64,000 bases of DNA from Enchytraeus crypticus (lineage: Eukaryota > Annelida > Clitellata > Enchytraeida > Enchytraeidae), in contig CAJHZI010000189.1 in the NCBI GenBank assembly GCA_905160935.1, positions 336,501 to 400,500 of the forward strand, read 5' to 3'. A program made the translations under genes and the position numbers. The notes beneath the pieces are model-generated. The model was not told the DNA's origin and ran no database searches. It worked only from the letters and a program-made list of their open reading frames with translations. Below are positions 11,206 through 24,903 of the stretch, one piece after another. The number at the start of each line of letters is the position of its first letter. Positions within the stretch are counted from its first letter, which is position 1.

Positions 11206-12476
11206 GTTGTTGTTATATAAATTGTTTGAGAATCCTGGAAGGGCCTCCATTATCTCCGAATTTGACATTTTTGTATTGTCTTGTTTGTGAATAAATGAAA
11301 AAGTCAGAAGTGTGACACCTTAACCATCAGATGTGAGCATTTGAACGAGTTATACGAAGTTTCCACCAGTAAAGCAATACTCGCGCTTCGCGAAACATTG
11401 CAGTCACGCTTTCTGATTAAAGGTTGACATTTTGAAAAGTAACTTTATTAGCAATTTTGAGTACGATTAACAATTACCAAACGATCCTTTCCAGAGTCAA
11501 CAAAAATATAATAATGTAACTATGCCTAATAGGCCTAAAGAATTGAGAAATTTAGTAATGAGAAGCAGGTGTCTCATAGCTTGTTCAAAATGGGCATAAC
11601 ACGATTTGTCCAGCACATATATTCAGGTATTTGACAAGACAGGCGTAGAATTAGATTAAGAATTATTAATTTACAAGACATTCGCATTTACTTGATGTCC
11701 TCTGTTGGTGGCGACAACGACGACAAGTCTTTAGTTACCGCATATAGCCCGACCAACCCTTAGTTCATGATATAGCACGCTTGATTTGCCAAAAAGTTGT
11801 AAAACCTAATGGCCTCATATTGCACAATAAAGCCGTTTGTAAGCCACAATAGATTGAACCATGCCCATTGAATAATAGCGTCGAATCTGATGGTTCCATT
11901 GTGTTAGTTGAGGCTCAAACAGACGTCTTTTCTTCGATACTATAGGAATCTCTCTGAAATGGTTGTAGTAATCTAAAGATCAGGTGATGACGTACGTTGA
12001 TGCAACAATGAGTTCGTTGTCGTTGTTGTCCTTGTTGGCGTTGGTTGTCACCTATCACTTCAGCTGTAGAACTTCAGGTGATCGAAAAGTGTGACACTAA
12101 GTAAAATCCTGAAATCTAGCTGAGTTTCCAAGAGAAATTTTCAAAGTTTTAAAATCACAGTGAACTTGTATAAGAAAAATGCCAAAGAAATTACAGGCGT
12201 CTGTAATTTTTTATCTGAAGAGTAAATAACACCTAACGATTTCGTGTGTTTTTCCTTGAATTCAACTTTGACAATTTGTAGGGACATATTAAAATTAATA
12301 TACCGACATGAAAGAGAATATGTGTATCTTTGCATCAACGAAGCATATTTGTCTAATATTACAATTCAAATACATTTTGGTTAATTTATGGTCTGTCTTA
12401 TCAAGTATATTAATTTCAGAAAACAAGTAGCATAATTTTATATTAAATGTATTTGTCTATTTTTTCTAATTTGTAG
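11206..12476. other. Upstream region of gene 1, no coding exon recognised
   Basis: The first coding exon of gene 1 opens behind a splice acceptor at 12475-12476, so at least one untranslated exon and the promoter must lie upstream, here or further left. I could not identify them. A T-rich polypyrimidine tract lies at 12450-12474. Confidence 0.45.
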
Positions 12477-12558
12477 GTAACAAATACAGTATCCAGAATG
12501 GAACTGAGCCAGAGATCATTGGTGTTCTGCGTGTTCTTCTCTATCTCCGTTTTATTAG
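12477..12558 (+). CDS. Gene 1 exon 1: start codon and signal peptide
   Basis: Acceptor TTGTAG precedes 21 untranslated bases, then ATG at 12498. The peptide [20 protein letters not shown] is a typical signal sequence with a hydrophobic core. The exon ends in phase 1 at donor GGTGAG (12559). This ATG is chosen because it is the only one in frame with the next module and yields a signal peptide. Confidence 0.85.
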
Positions 12559-15489
12559 GTGAGAAATTTAAATCACAATTGTCAAATGAATTGGCCTAGG
12601 CCTAAGCTTTGACATAGGTTTAGGACCTCTACCTCAAGCTTTCGTAAAATATTGAAATAGTTTCATAATGCGTTTTACATTTGTAATTAAACTTAATTAA
12701 AAGTAAATTTAATTAAAAGTAATTTTAATTTGTGTATTGAATAATGTCAAATACAATAGTAATAATAAAGGTTTAATAGTCAATAATCCCCGTGTTGTGC
12801 TCGGGTTTCCCCGTGTTGTGCTCGGGTGTGGTTGGACCACTGCAGAATTGGGCAACCGCATACAATCTGCCGCGTGTACGTAAGAGGCGACTAAAGGCAG
12901 GAGCTGAGGATGGCAAGGGGGGACCCACCTCACCATGAAATATTTTCCCCCAGGATTAAATGGCAATTAATCCACCAAACTGAGGAAGGCAACGGGAAAC
13001 CACCTCAGAAGCCATATTTTCCCAAGCTATAGGCTACATAAGGTATGGATGAGGCACAGACTTTGTGAAGGGATTAACTTGTTGATCTAAGGAGTGCACT
13101 TATGGAGCGAGAGAACAGACTTTGAGTATGAATATGTACCTTGAACCTGCCACTTGGCAGGGCACTGAAGAAGAAGTAAATAATAATAGAAGGTTTAACA
13201 TCCGTTTCCTCATCCGAGGATGATGTCATGGGCGTCCCCACAGCACACATCACTACAGTTCAAGTCACCCAAACAAATTTTCAAAGAGGAGAAGGTCCTA
13301 AACGAAAGCCGATCCGGTGATCAAAAATGGTCAGGGTAGATTGATTATGTCAATGGTGGGAGAAGGTAAGTCTTAAGCATGCCAGAGAAAGTTGAAAATA
13401 GAGAACAAGAGGGGAGATAAATAAGTAAAGAGTTACAGATTGTGGGTGCTGCGTAAAAAATGAACGTCTGCCCAATTATGTGAGAATATTTTACAAGAAA
13501 AATACATGAATTCGTTTGCCTGTAGACACTTTTCTTGACTTTATAAGATATAGCCATCTCAGGTTAAGCTACTAAACAAATGTTTTTAATAAAGTGAAAT
13601 TATCTCTTATATAAAAGTTATTTACTAAAATTGCAATTTGGAAATCATGATTCTAAAAATAAAAAATATGTGAGTATGTTAAAACCTATGCGCTAAAATG
13701 AAAAGAATGTAAATTTACAAGAAAAGTTTTTTTCGCATAACTTAGTCATGCTACTAAAATAACTTACTGTCAAAATTTTATTGTAACAGCTCCATTTATA
13801 TTAGGCTTACTTAGGGCTATTCATTTCGTACCATACTCTCTTTTTTCTATCTTATTTATTTAAGAGCTTTAATGCCTCTTAGAATTTCGATTTGAAAGAC
13901 GATTAAGTTAATACATTCATTAAACAAATTTTAATTCCTGTTGTTTTTGCTTTCAAATCAATAAAACTAACGTAATTTCCATTGCATTCCAAAATACAAG
14001 TTGACTTTTTCTTGAATAATTAGGATATGTATGCATTTAATTGGGATATAGAATAAATTTAAACTGTGTATCATACCTTCAAATGAAATCTCCTCATGTT
14101 ATAATAATTGTGAATATAAAATTATTCAAATGTTACAAATGACAAATCCATATACACATGTATGGATCACAAAAGAGACTTCTGATCACAAAAGAGACTT
14201 CTGATCACAAAAGAGACTTCTGATCACAAAAGAGACTTCCGATCACAAAAAAATGCGGATCACGTTTTCTGTATTATGTTGATACCGCGCGTATTTTGGA
14301 CTACATTGATTGCTGTTGTCGTTAAGTAAACTTTCAGGTAAACAAATGCAGGAGGACTTCGTGTATTAGCAACATGGGTTTCATGTTCTACTGTTATTAT
14401 TACTAACAGATTGCAGAACATAACCGGCGCATAATATTGTACTATGTAGTAAAGATTATCTGACGCGGTGGTAACCTAAAACCTCGCAGGAGCGAATATC
14501 ACTTTCTTTGATCGTCTCTAATATCGCGATGATACCCTAATTATGAAACGGACAATAACGTTTCCAGTATCCAGCTTTGAAATAACTAAAGAAAGGTCAC
14601 TAATAATCTAAGTTATATAGAGATATTTACTATATGTATAAATGAAATAGGCATGTATAGAGACTATATATCAGATAGGCCTATATCAGCCACTATAATC
14701 TCGATTAGACATGTAATATACTGTACCAGGACATTCATGTATGATATATGTAAATGAACCAGAATGAAGTATGATATGGACTGGGTGTTGAATATGAGCC
14801 ATGCTACAATATACATGTGCATTACACACTATGTCATGTGGTAATAAAATAAAAAATAAAATTATTGCGTTATATTTAAAAAGTGACTTCCTCATCATAT
14901 TTTATTCATTTTAATTTATTTATCATTTTTCTTCCTCTTGAGTGTGTTTAACGTCAAGATTTAAAAGCACAAGGCTTCTCTTCAAAAGACTCGACACACT
15001 CGAGCTACCGTTACAAAGATTAAGGCAACAGTAAGTTACTGGCAAGTCACTGGTATGTGACTTACCGTAAAATTTCGCGATTACTTTCTACGACTACTTT
15101 CATTACTTTCAACATGATCTTTAAGGTAAGTAAGTTATAGTGTGTTTAACGTCAAGGTTCAGAAGCACAAGGCTTCTCTTCAAGACGACTCGACACACTC
15201 GAACTACCGTCACAAAGATTAAGAAAACAGCATGTTGCTGTATTTAACACGATCTTTCTTTTATATTGTTCTATTACATATTTGTGTGTTACTTGAAATA
15301 ATGGTGTTTTTCTCTAGTGACACGAGTCTCTACTCAGGGCACTTGTGGTCCACCCGAGTCAGTCTGCAAGACTTGCGCCTCTAACAACTTCGACTGCGCC
15401 ACTTGCTTCAGGACGTTCGGCTTCAACCTCACCACGAAAACCTGTCAGCGTAAGTTAACGCTCTTCTGCTTAAATTATTATATATATCT

Positions 15490-15587
<98 letters not shown>

Positions 15588-17862
15588 CAGGATATAGAGT
15601 GTCGTATAGATATACGATACTCTTGGTAAACTCTGGATCTCTGGTTGGTTTACTTAGACAGCAAAATATTTCTCAAAATAGGACCGGTAGTATGGATAAT
15701 TGTATAAATTAACCAATGATTAGACATGTTGCATTAAGGTTGTGATGCATTATTGAGTATGACGAACATTTATGAAATGATTAATTAAACAGATGTACGG
15801 GTTTTGCCGGTGGCTAATTGGTAGAGTACTTGACTGCGGAAAAATATATGTAATACTAAGATTTATTGCTTATTCAGTCACTGATATGCCTACGTGACAG
15901 GAAACTGACACTAAACTTTGGTTTGAGCTTTTTGTGATTTTATAATACTCAGGAGAATCCTCTATTCAAAAAAGAATTTGGCTTTTTAGAGACGATTCAA
16001 AATATGGAAATACCTAAAAGCATTGAAATTTATTTGCGGAACTTAGTGTATTACTAAGGTTTAATATATGAGTCAGGGTTGTGACTAAAGTCAGGAGGCG
16101 TTTAGGGTTAATGCAAGACTTTGCGTAGTGGCAGGGCTAACAATGACAACAGGGCAGGGCTAACAATGGCAACAGGGCGTAGTGAAATAGGGTTCAATCG
16201 AGCGTTGATAGAACAGCGTGGAGTGTAGCACTCGTTGCCCTGGTCAGTTATCTCTTTTCTCTTGTTTTACAGCTAAACATTTGTACGGCAGAGTTGTAAT
16301 GAAGAAAGTATCAAAGAATAAAATTCCCTTTAGATTTCCTCACTAATAAACTTTCTAACCTGTTTTTTGTGGTATCCTTTGTGTGTTTGTTGATTTCTAA
16401 CCTAATCCAGCCTAATTTATTTAATTATATAATTAATTAAAACTTAATTATATTTCACTGCGCTATTTTCGTAGGGATGCCAAAGTAAGGTAGCTGTGGT
16501 TGTTGTCCAAGCTGTGCACTAGAATAGAGTCCCGGTGTAGTTACTATGACTACTTGAATATAAGAAGCTTGTGTGGACACTGGGTTCTACTGATTCTTAT
16601 GGGGAGGGATTTTGAAGAATTTTTATAGCGTGCCCGCCAACAAATGTGGTAGAGCAACTTCGGGCTTAATACCTGGATGGTCAGCAACATTGAAAGACCG
16701 TGTACTAACAGAACTAAGCAAAAACCTCGTGGTTTGGAAGGTTATAATAATAGTAATAATAATAACCTCCGAGAATTTCTATTGCGGTGTCATGGCCAGT
16801 GTCCGGTCTTCGAGGCCGCTTTACAGGTTTCTGGCAAGCTTTAATCCTTCCATGGTTAATTATATCTTTGCTATTGATAGCGCCGATCGGCAGCAAGCTC
16901 CGATACAAGATTAACCTTCCATGGGCCCAAGGCAGTGTTCCGAGGTGAATACTCTAACCGTTACGCCAGGTTAAGATTATAAGGTTTAGGTTATTCTTAT
17001 AACCATGCCTGCTTCAATCGATGCTCTATCAAACGGCAGCGAGAGTAATAATCATGTAGAGGAAGAAGAAATCTATATCAACCGCAACTAAGCAAGGAAG
17101 CACTGTAATCATGTGCTTTGTGTCAGTTTATGATTAGATGAACAAATAGCGATTTTAGTGATTCAATGTATACTGCATATGGTCTGATGATATTTGTGTG
17201 ACAATGTTTGCTAGCATGTGTAAACATGATCAAATGTGATATATATGACAATGTTTGCTAGCATGTGTAAACATGATCAAATGTGATATGTGTGACAACG
17301 TTTCAGCATATGTAAACATGACTTAATGTGATATGTGTGACAATGTTTTAGCATGTTCTAACATAATCTAAAGTGATATGTGTGACAATGTTTTAGCACA
17401 TGTAAACATGAATGAAAGTGATATTTGTGACAATGTTTGCTAGCATATGTAAACACGATTGAATGTGACATGTGTGATAATTATAACTACTAAAGTATAT
17501 GAGTATTTATATAAGTATGTACGTATATGTTTTATATATGTGACTTTATATGGATCCCTATAAGTCCCTAGTACTTTGGGTTAACCTTGATTTTTGCAAT
17601 TAGGTGCAATTCAATTATTTACATTACATTATGTATTTGCTATGCAAAATCGAAATTTTTAATAAATAAATAAATAAATAAACAAATAAATAAATGAATA
17701 AATAAACAGATAAATAAATAATAAAAAATGTTTTAGCATGCGCAAACAACTGCGACACATGCGGCAACCTTGGTGAGAAATGCCTCCAATGTGTGGGAGG
17801 TGGCCTGGGTTTCGCACCAAACCCTAATGGAGGAGATTGCTTGCGTGAGTCATCAACGTTCT

Positions 17863-17934
<72 letters not shown>

Positions 17935-19372
17935 CATTATCTTCAGCTTCCTTTGAATCCCGATAATAATAGTAATAATAATAAATAACAATAATAATAT
18001 TATTAATAACAACAAAGGTTTAACGTCCGTTTCCTCATACAAGGATGACGCCAAGGATGACGTCCCACCATCACATGTCACCACAAATCTCGATTCACCC
18101 CAAACGTTCTGAAAAAATGTGCTGGAGAGAAAGAAAAATATTCTAAAGGAGGCCGGTCTGGTGATCAAAAAATGAGGCAAGACAGCAAATCTATGGCGGG
18201 AAGAGATGTGTTTCAATTTACATCGGAAAGTGGAAGTAGTAAAGTAAGAGCGAAGATCAGTAGGCAGAGAGTTCCAAACAGTAGATGAGAAAGAAAACGT
18301 CCACTTATAGACGTGAGAATTTGGGAATTTTGAGCAATTTGGCATCGGAAGAACGAAGCTTACGAGAAGGTAGATATTGGATTGGGAGATCAGAAAATAA
18401 AAAGGGTACACATCACATTAATGATATCTCATGTTCACTGCTTGTACCTCTTGTTTATTTTCATTAAAATTAAGATATATAAGAAAATGAAGTTATATAA
18501 AAATAAATAGCTATATTAAAAATATAGTTAAACATAATGCTATTTAAAACTATCAATTTAAAAATATCGGAAGAAACCTTCTGTTAAATTTTAATTTTTG
18601 CTGTGAAAATTTAAAGCCCTGTATTTGATTTTGTAAACTAATTTGTTTCTGTGAGTAGTAACGAATACGGAATATTTAGTTCAGTTACAGTTATTTAAGT
18701 CATTGAGATCAAAGATTCTAATAATTATAAATAAAATATCTATTGTTAAGAAATCGGGAGATAAATATTTGTTAATATCTCAACTGCATAATATATTTAA
18801 ATTGAAGCAGAAGCGGCTTACGAAATGTCATTTCCTGTTATATATTATGCAACTTTTAATAGTTCAGTACAAAACGTTTATTTTAGTGCAATTTACATTT
18901 GTATAATCACTTCGTAATAATGCATACAAAGGAAATGATTAGTATGGACTATAGGGGGCTTTTAGAAGTTCTGAAATATATAAAAACTAGCTGTAGTTAA
19001 ATTTGACGAGGTTGATATCTAGTCAGCTTTTGCATATTTTGTTCTATTTAAATATTTACAACAGTAACTAAGTTCTTGACGAGAATTTCTTATGCTCTTA
19101 AACAAAAATAACATCAGGTCACCTTAAAAGTTTAATTTATTTAACACCTTAATATTGGTTCAGTTTGAAGCAATAAAAGTGACTTGCTGAATTTTCTGGC
19201 ATTGATTACGCTGTTGTAGCGTGTTCTGATTATTTCTGCAACGGATTGTGTTTGCTCAACGGTCCATACAAATGTGACTCTTGCCAGGATATGTACGGAC
19301 TAAACTCCTCCAATCTCTGTGCTCGTAAGTTGCAAATAGGCTCCTATAAGTTCTTAATATCATGAAAATTAG

Positions 19373-19433
<61 letters not shown>

Positions 19434-19492
19434 TATATAGATATAAATATATATAAAGATATATATATATTATATATATTATATATATATAG

Positions 19493-19553
<61 letters not shown>

Positions 19554-20885
19554 TAATATACTTCTTATTAGGGCTTTGTGATGCACGTTACTATGTGTAC
19601 CTTATTGCATATTATTTGTTATACTAAATGTAATTTTTGTAAAGTATAGTTGTTCCTTAACAAGATTTTAATATTCATGGACATTAAGCATCTGAACTAA
19701 ATATTGCAGTAATGTACAGAAATTAATCTTTCATTGACTCACCGATAGTGGCAGTTGGATAGTTAGTAGTCTGAGTAAACCTTTCAAACGATTTCATCTC
19801 TCTTTGCAAAATCCTGGAATTAATTGTTGCCTCAGTTATAAAAATGGAGACATTTACAGTTCAAAGTGAAGAGATTTGTACAATGAAAGATTTCAAAGCC
19901 CGCAAAAAGACGGGAGGCTAACACATTCTGTATGTCATGTAGACATACTTCGCTTAGTTCTCTGTTCTATTCCCAGCCAATAGGAAGTCAAGGTTTGGCT
20001 AAAAGGTAAATTGTACCGCTTGTTTAGCCCTGAACTGAGATAATATCAGTAAATTACATTCAGTTTTAGCTGTAGACACTCTTTGCTGAAACGTATAATC
20101 ATTCTTACAATCAAATCAAACAAGAAAATGTGAATAAGATGTTGCTTTGAATAAAATACCCTGCATCAAATATCTGAAATATTTAAATATATCAATATTT
20201 AAATGAAATATCAGAAAAATATCGTAATCAAATATCCCGCAGGAGGCTGGCAATAATCAATCAATAAGAATTTAACGTCCGGTTCCTCGCCATAAGGTAA
20301 TGTCAGGGACGTAAAGGATGTAAGGGAGGATAAATGATCATTTATGCCGCCCGATTTAATTGTAAGTGCGTGAAATTGTGTGAAGTTAAATTGCGAAGCT
20401 AAGCCCATTTGAAAAGGCGTATTGTGATTATTGTTACACGACTAATAATGACCTTTACTCAAGTGGATTGGAAATCCATTAGCATTTGCTCACGCCGACA
20501 TTACCTAAGAAAACGATCACCTTTCAGCTAGAAAATGTCGTGATAAATTTTGTACTCTGTATCCTTTTAGACTGATTCACCCGTTCAGGCAGGTAGCGTT
20601 GTTATAAAATCAAACGATTGTATGGGGTATCAAGAGTTCCAAGATTAAGTAAATTTATTATGTAGCGATTGATATCTTCAATTAAAATTTTATCGAATTA
20701 GATGAGATAAAATAAGATCATGATTAGATAATCATTATCTTATTAATTAGATATTTATCTAATCGATAAATATCTAATCTAATAAATACGATCATGATTA
20801 AATATCTAATCTAGTAAATAAACCCCGCATTGAATTATCTCAATTAAATTTTTTTTAATTCTCTTAGGCATTAACAGTTTTAAGC

Positions 20886-20922
<37 letters not shown>

Positions 20923-23900
20923 TCTGTAATATTCTGCCTAGTGGCAGATCCAAGGCACATATTCCTGTTCACATTTTAGTATCATTCTCCATATTGATCA
21001 CTCAATCTATTACAGAGTAATACCTCCAAAAAGGGCTTGCATTATCTAGACTTTGTGTAACTCATAGCCTGGGAACAATATATATTCTGAAATAGTCTAC
21101 CTCAGCCTTTCTTAGTGTTTGCTCAGTCGCTTCCTACGACACATTCACTTTACGATTGGTCTATTCTTGAGCAGACCGAACTCAACGAGGGCTATTAAAC
21201 CAATCTCGCTAAATTATGTGATTTTGAAAATCATATATATTTTCATAAATTATTACTTCACTAATATCTGTATCGAACCCTTAGCGTATTATAGCTTATT
21301 ATTGTATAATTTTTAAGTTTAGACAGAAGAATAGACCACCCATGTAAATATGCACGTGTCGTAGAAGGCGACACAAAAACTAGATCCAAGCCATCGTCAG
21401 AATGGGCATTCAGTTGGTGAGCGCCTAGACTCCAGAAATTGCTACAAAAACTTAAACGAGTGGAAAATAATCTATTCGTATCCCGAACCTAGTTAAACTG
21501 GTATTTAAGGGATGATGATGATGATTGTATCATTTATCGTCGTACGTCGTAGTATTCTCTTGAAATCAACAAAAGACATTTTATCGTCCTGTTTCATAAT
21601 TTATACGTTATAAGTTATTTATAATTATTTATATTTATTTATACTGTTATTTCTACGACAGCCTGTGGGGCACACTGTAGAACCTGTCCAGTGAGTGGTG
21701 CAGGGAGATGCGATGTATGTCTCCGTGGATATGGACTGGTTGCTGCCAATAGAACCTGTGTAGGTTAGTAAAACTGATTTCCTTTAACCATCAACAAATC
21801 ATAAATGAATTTGTATCTAATCAATCAATAAAATTGCTCGTTAATAATGAATAAGAAAATCAATGAAAAATAAATCAGTATATGCGTTATATGGTTAAAC
21901 GGGGATTTAATGGATAAAGAATAAGAAGATGATGATGATGATGATATGCGTTTTTAAAAGTTTTTCATCCGCTGGAAGTGAAAGAGTGAAAGTTTTCAAG
22001 TACTTAAGAGGTTCATGTTTGTCCTAGAAGAGAAATGAGAAATTTCCTATCAAACACTATGTAAAATATTTCTAATACACTATTATATTTTTTAGTATAA
22101 TTACGTCAGAATAAGTACTTACCAATACGATTACTAGCGTACAATTTAGTATATCGATCATTGTAATTTTTCAGCTCATCTAGCTGCACACTGCAATGAT
22201 CTCAACTCTATCTGCACATTAGGCTGTGTTAAATATGCCTGACGTCATTAAGATCGAAAAATATATAGTTTACAATATTTATCATTAGCCTATGGATTAA
22301 TGTCATGTCGTGTGATCATCCTAGGGCTGGTTCCAGCCAAAGATTTCTCTATGATATTCCTCCATAATACTCTATTCTTTACTATTTCCTCGATGTTCCT
22401 TCTTTTTCTCTGTGTATATACGAAAGTAAGATTGCATTAGATCTATTTAATTTAGGTAATAAATTTAAGTACAACATATATATTTTACAATATTAATATT
22501 TTAAAATATTTACATTTTTCAACATTTATACTTGACAATATTTATATTTTACAATATATATATTTTCAATATTTAAATTTTTTTAATGGAAATTGGAAAA
22601 TTCTCGAATAGGGGATTGACTGTTGGATGATATGGTGTAGGACAGAGAGGATTTGAGACAGTCTATTCGTACCCCGAGCTTAATTAAACTGGGATTCAAG
22701 GGAAAATGATAATGATGATGATGATTTTTTTAATACTTATATGCTTTGTGTTTTTTACTTCAGCTTGCGGACCGAACTGTTTCACTTGTAACGAGATCGG
22801 TGCAGGCAAGTGTGACGTAGATCAGTGCAACCCCGGTTACGTGTACATCAACGCCACTCAGCAGTGCGCAGGTATCTCTCTCTCTCTCTCTCTCTCTTAG
22901 TGCACTGCCTACTGGCAGGTCCATGGTATATAATGCCTCCACTCATCTCTATCTTCTGTTTTGCTCTTCATGTCCACATAAGAGTGGATCTTTAAATCAT
23001 CCATAACATTCCTTTTGATATACCATTATTCTTAGGGATATATTATTCTTACGCAGGTGTATTTTACTTATATTCTACTGTTATCCTTCACACATGACAA
23101 CCGCATATGCAACAGAGCTTCCTGGCTTAGTTCTTGGCAGTTTTCGCTACTTCCTCCTTCCTCTCCATGGCTACTAGTGATCGTTGTCTTTCATACCGCT
23201 CAGATGACTGCCAACACTCTAGAGATGTTTTCACTCAAAGCTCTCACACTCAGTCTTTCACTTTGGTCACCCATCCATGTACTAGCCGCACCCGACGTAG
23301 CTTAACTTCTCACATTTACGCACATCTTAATCATGTGTGCTAAATCCCGCCCCCTAATACTCAATTTTTCTCGTTGACACCCCTGCTGTTCGCTTGATGA
23401 GGAAACGGATTGTAGTCTTTTATAATTGCTGAGCCTATTTTACTGAACCCTGTTTCTATATTTTTCCTCAAAAGAAAATATAGACTTAATGAATTTCTGG
23501 ATTTTTCTACGCATACTGATGATTAAATACAAAGATGCAAGATGATTAAATACGAAGATGATTAAATAAAATTGTGGTCTACATGAAAGAAATGTGTTAT
23601 TCAAGATTAGCTCTCAAATTTTAAAGCAGAAATCTTTCAGATTCATTCAATGCTAAAAGAGTCAAGCCATAAAGTAGAGATTCAAAATCAGTGAGAATGG
23701 ATGAAATTTAAGTCACCAAAGCATTTCTTTAGATATTTGTAATCGTACGCTGATCCAAATTCAAGTTTTATTTCTAAGTTTTTGTCTAATTTACGACAAA
23801 AGTTTTGTCCAGAAACTGCTCGTATCGGGTTTATAGTTTCCATTGCATAACCGGTTAAGTTAGTCTAGGCCTTAGATGAGAGTTTTTTTAAAGAAAAATG

Positions 23901-24735
23901 TATGGATAAAGTGCATTCATGTTGAAAATGTAAAGAAATTGTCTTTATTTTTGCATGAAGTTTTAAAATGTTGCTATCAGTAATGTTTTCGCATTTGTAC
24001 ATAACTGTAACCCAAATCACTGAGATTTTTTAAATATTTCGAATTTTTCATTAGAAAAATCAGAAGTATGTATGAAGTAAACGGCTAGATATTTATTTAG
24101 CAAATTCGTGTAAGGTCAAACTGACATAATTAATTAAAATGAATTTGAAGCACTTCTTAATCATGAAAAAAAAAAAAAAAATGGTGTTTTCAAATATCTA
24201 ATATTTCACTTGTATTTTATTAAACTTGTCAACGTTGTTTAACAAAGTCTATGTATAATCGCAATTTAATAATAATGCAATAGAAATTGAAACAGACAAT
24301 ATAAGAGGGTAATTTTGAAATTCACCCTGAATACATTTTCTAAACAATCCCACGCGCGCTCTCTTCAAGATAGTTCTTACCATTGATAGTGCCAAATAAG
24401 TCTTTTGTTGCAGGCTCTTAATTGTAGCACTGCTATTGAGTGGTGCCCACTGGCGCACAATTACACAATCAAGGCTCTATGATTACTTACGTTTTAGCAC
24501 ACAATATAGAACTATATAGCTAATCTATGAGAAAAACATCCAGTTGCAGTAGCGTCCATGTAGAAAAATTTGTGCACATCTATAGTTTTTTCGCAAAATC
24601 GTTAGTGATGGCCTTAACATTTTGCGGAATTGCCATTCTTCAGTCTATTACAAGCGCCAATGATACTAGTTATTGATGATTTGATATATATATATATAAT
24701 CATCAATAACTAGTATCATTGGCGATTGTCATAGA

Positions 24736-24779
<44 letters not shown>

Positions 24780-24831
24780 TCACCTAAGCCTCCAAGTAGC
24801 TGGATTACAGGAGCACGCCACAACAACTCCC

Positions 24832-24903
<72 letters not shown>

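Noticed and set aside
14166-14247. CRISPR-like short repeats
   Set aside because: Units are contiguous with no spacers, and the genome is clearly eukaryotic; simple tandem repeats.
17824-18411. 195-residue reverse open frame as a host gene
   Set aside because: Its protein ends like a CR1-group reverse transcriptase and continues into an ATT microsatellite; it is a truncated LINE.
24777-24834. Human Alu contamination
   Set aside because: The match is partial with scattered differences and merges into local TA tracts; native 7SL origin is more likely, though not proven.
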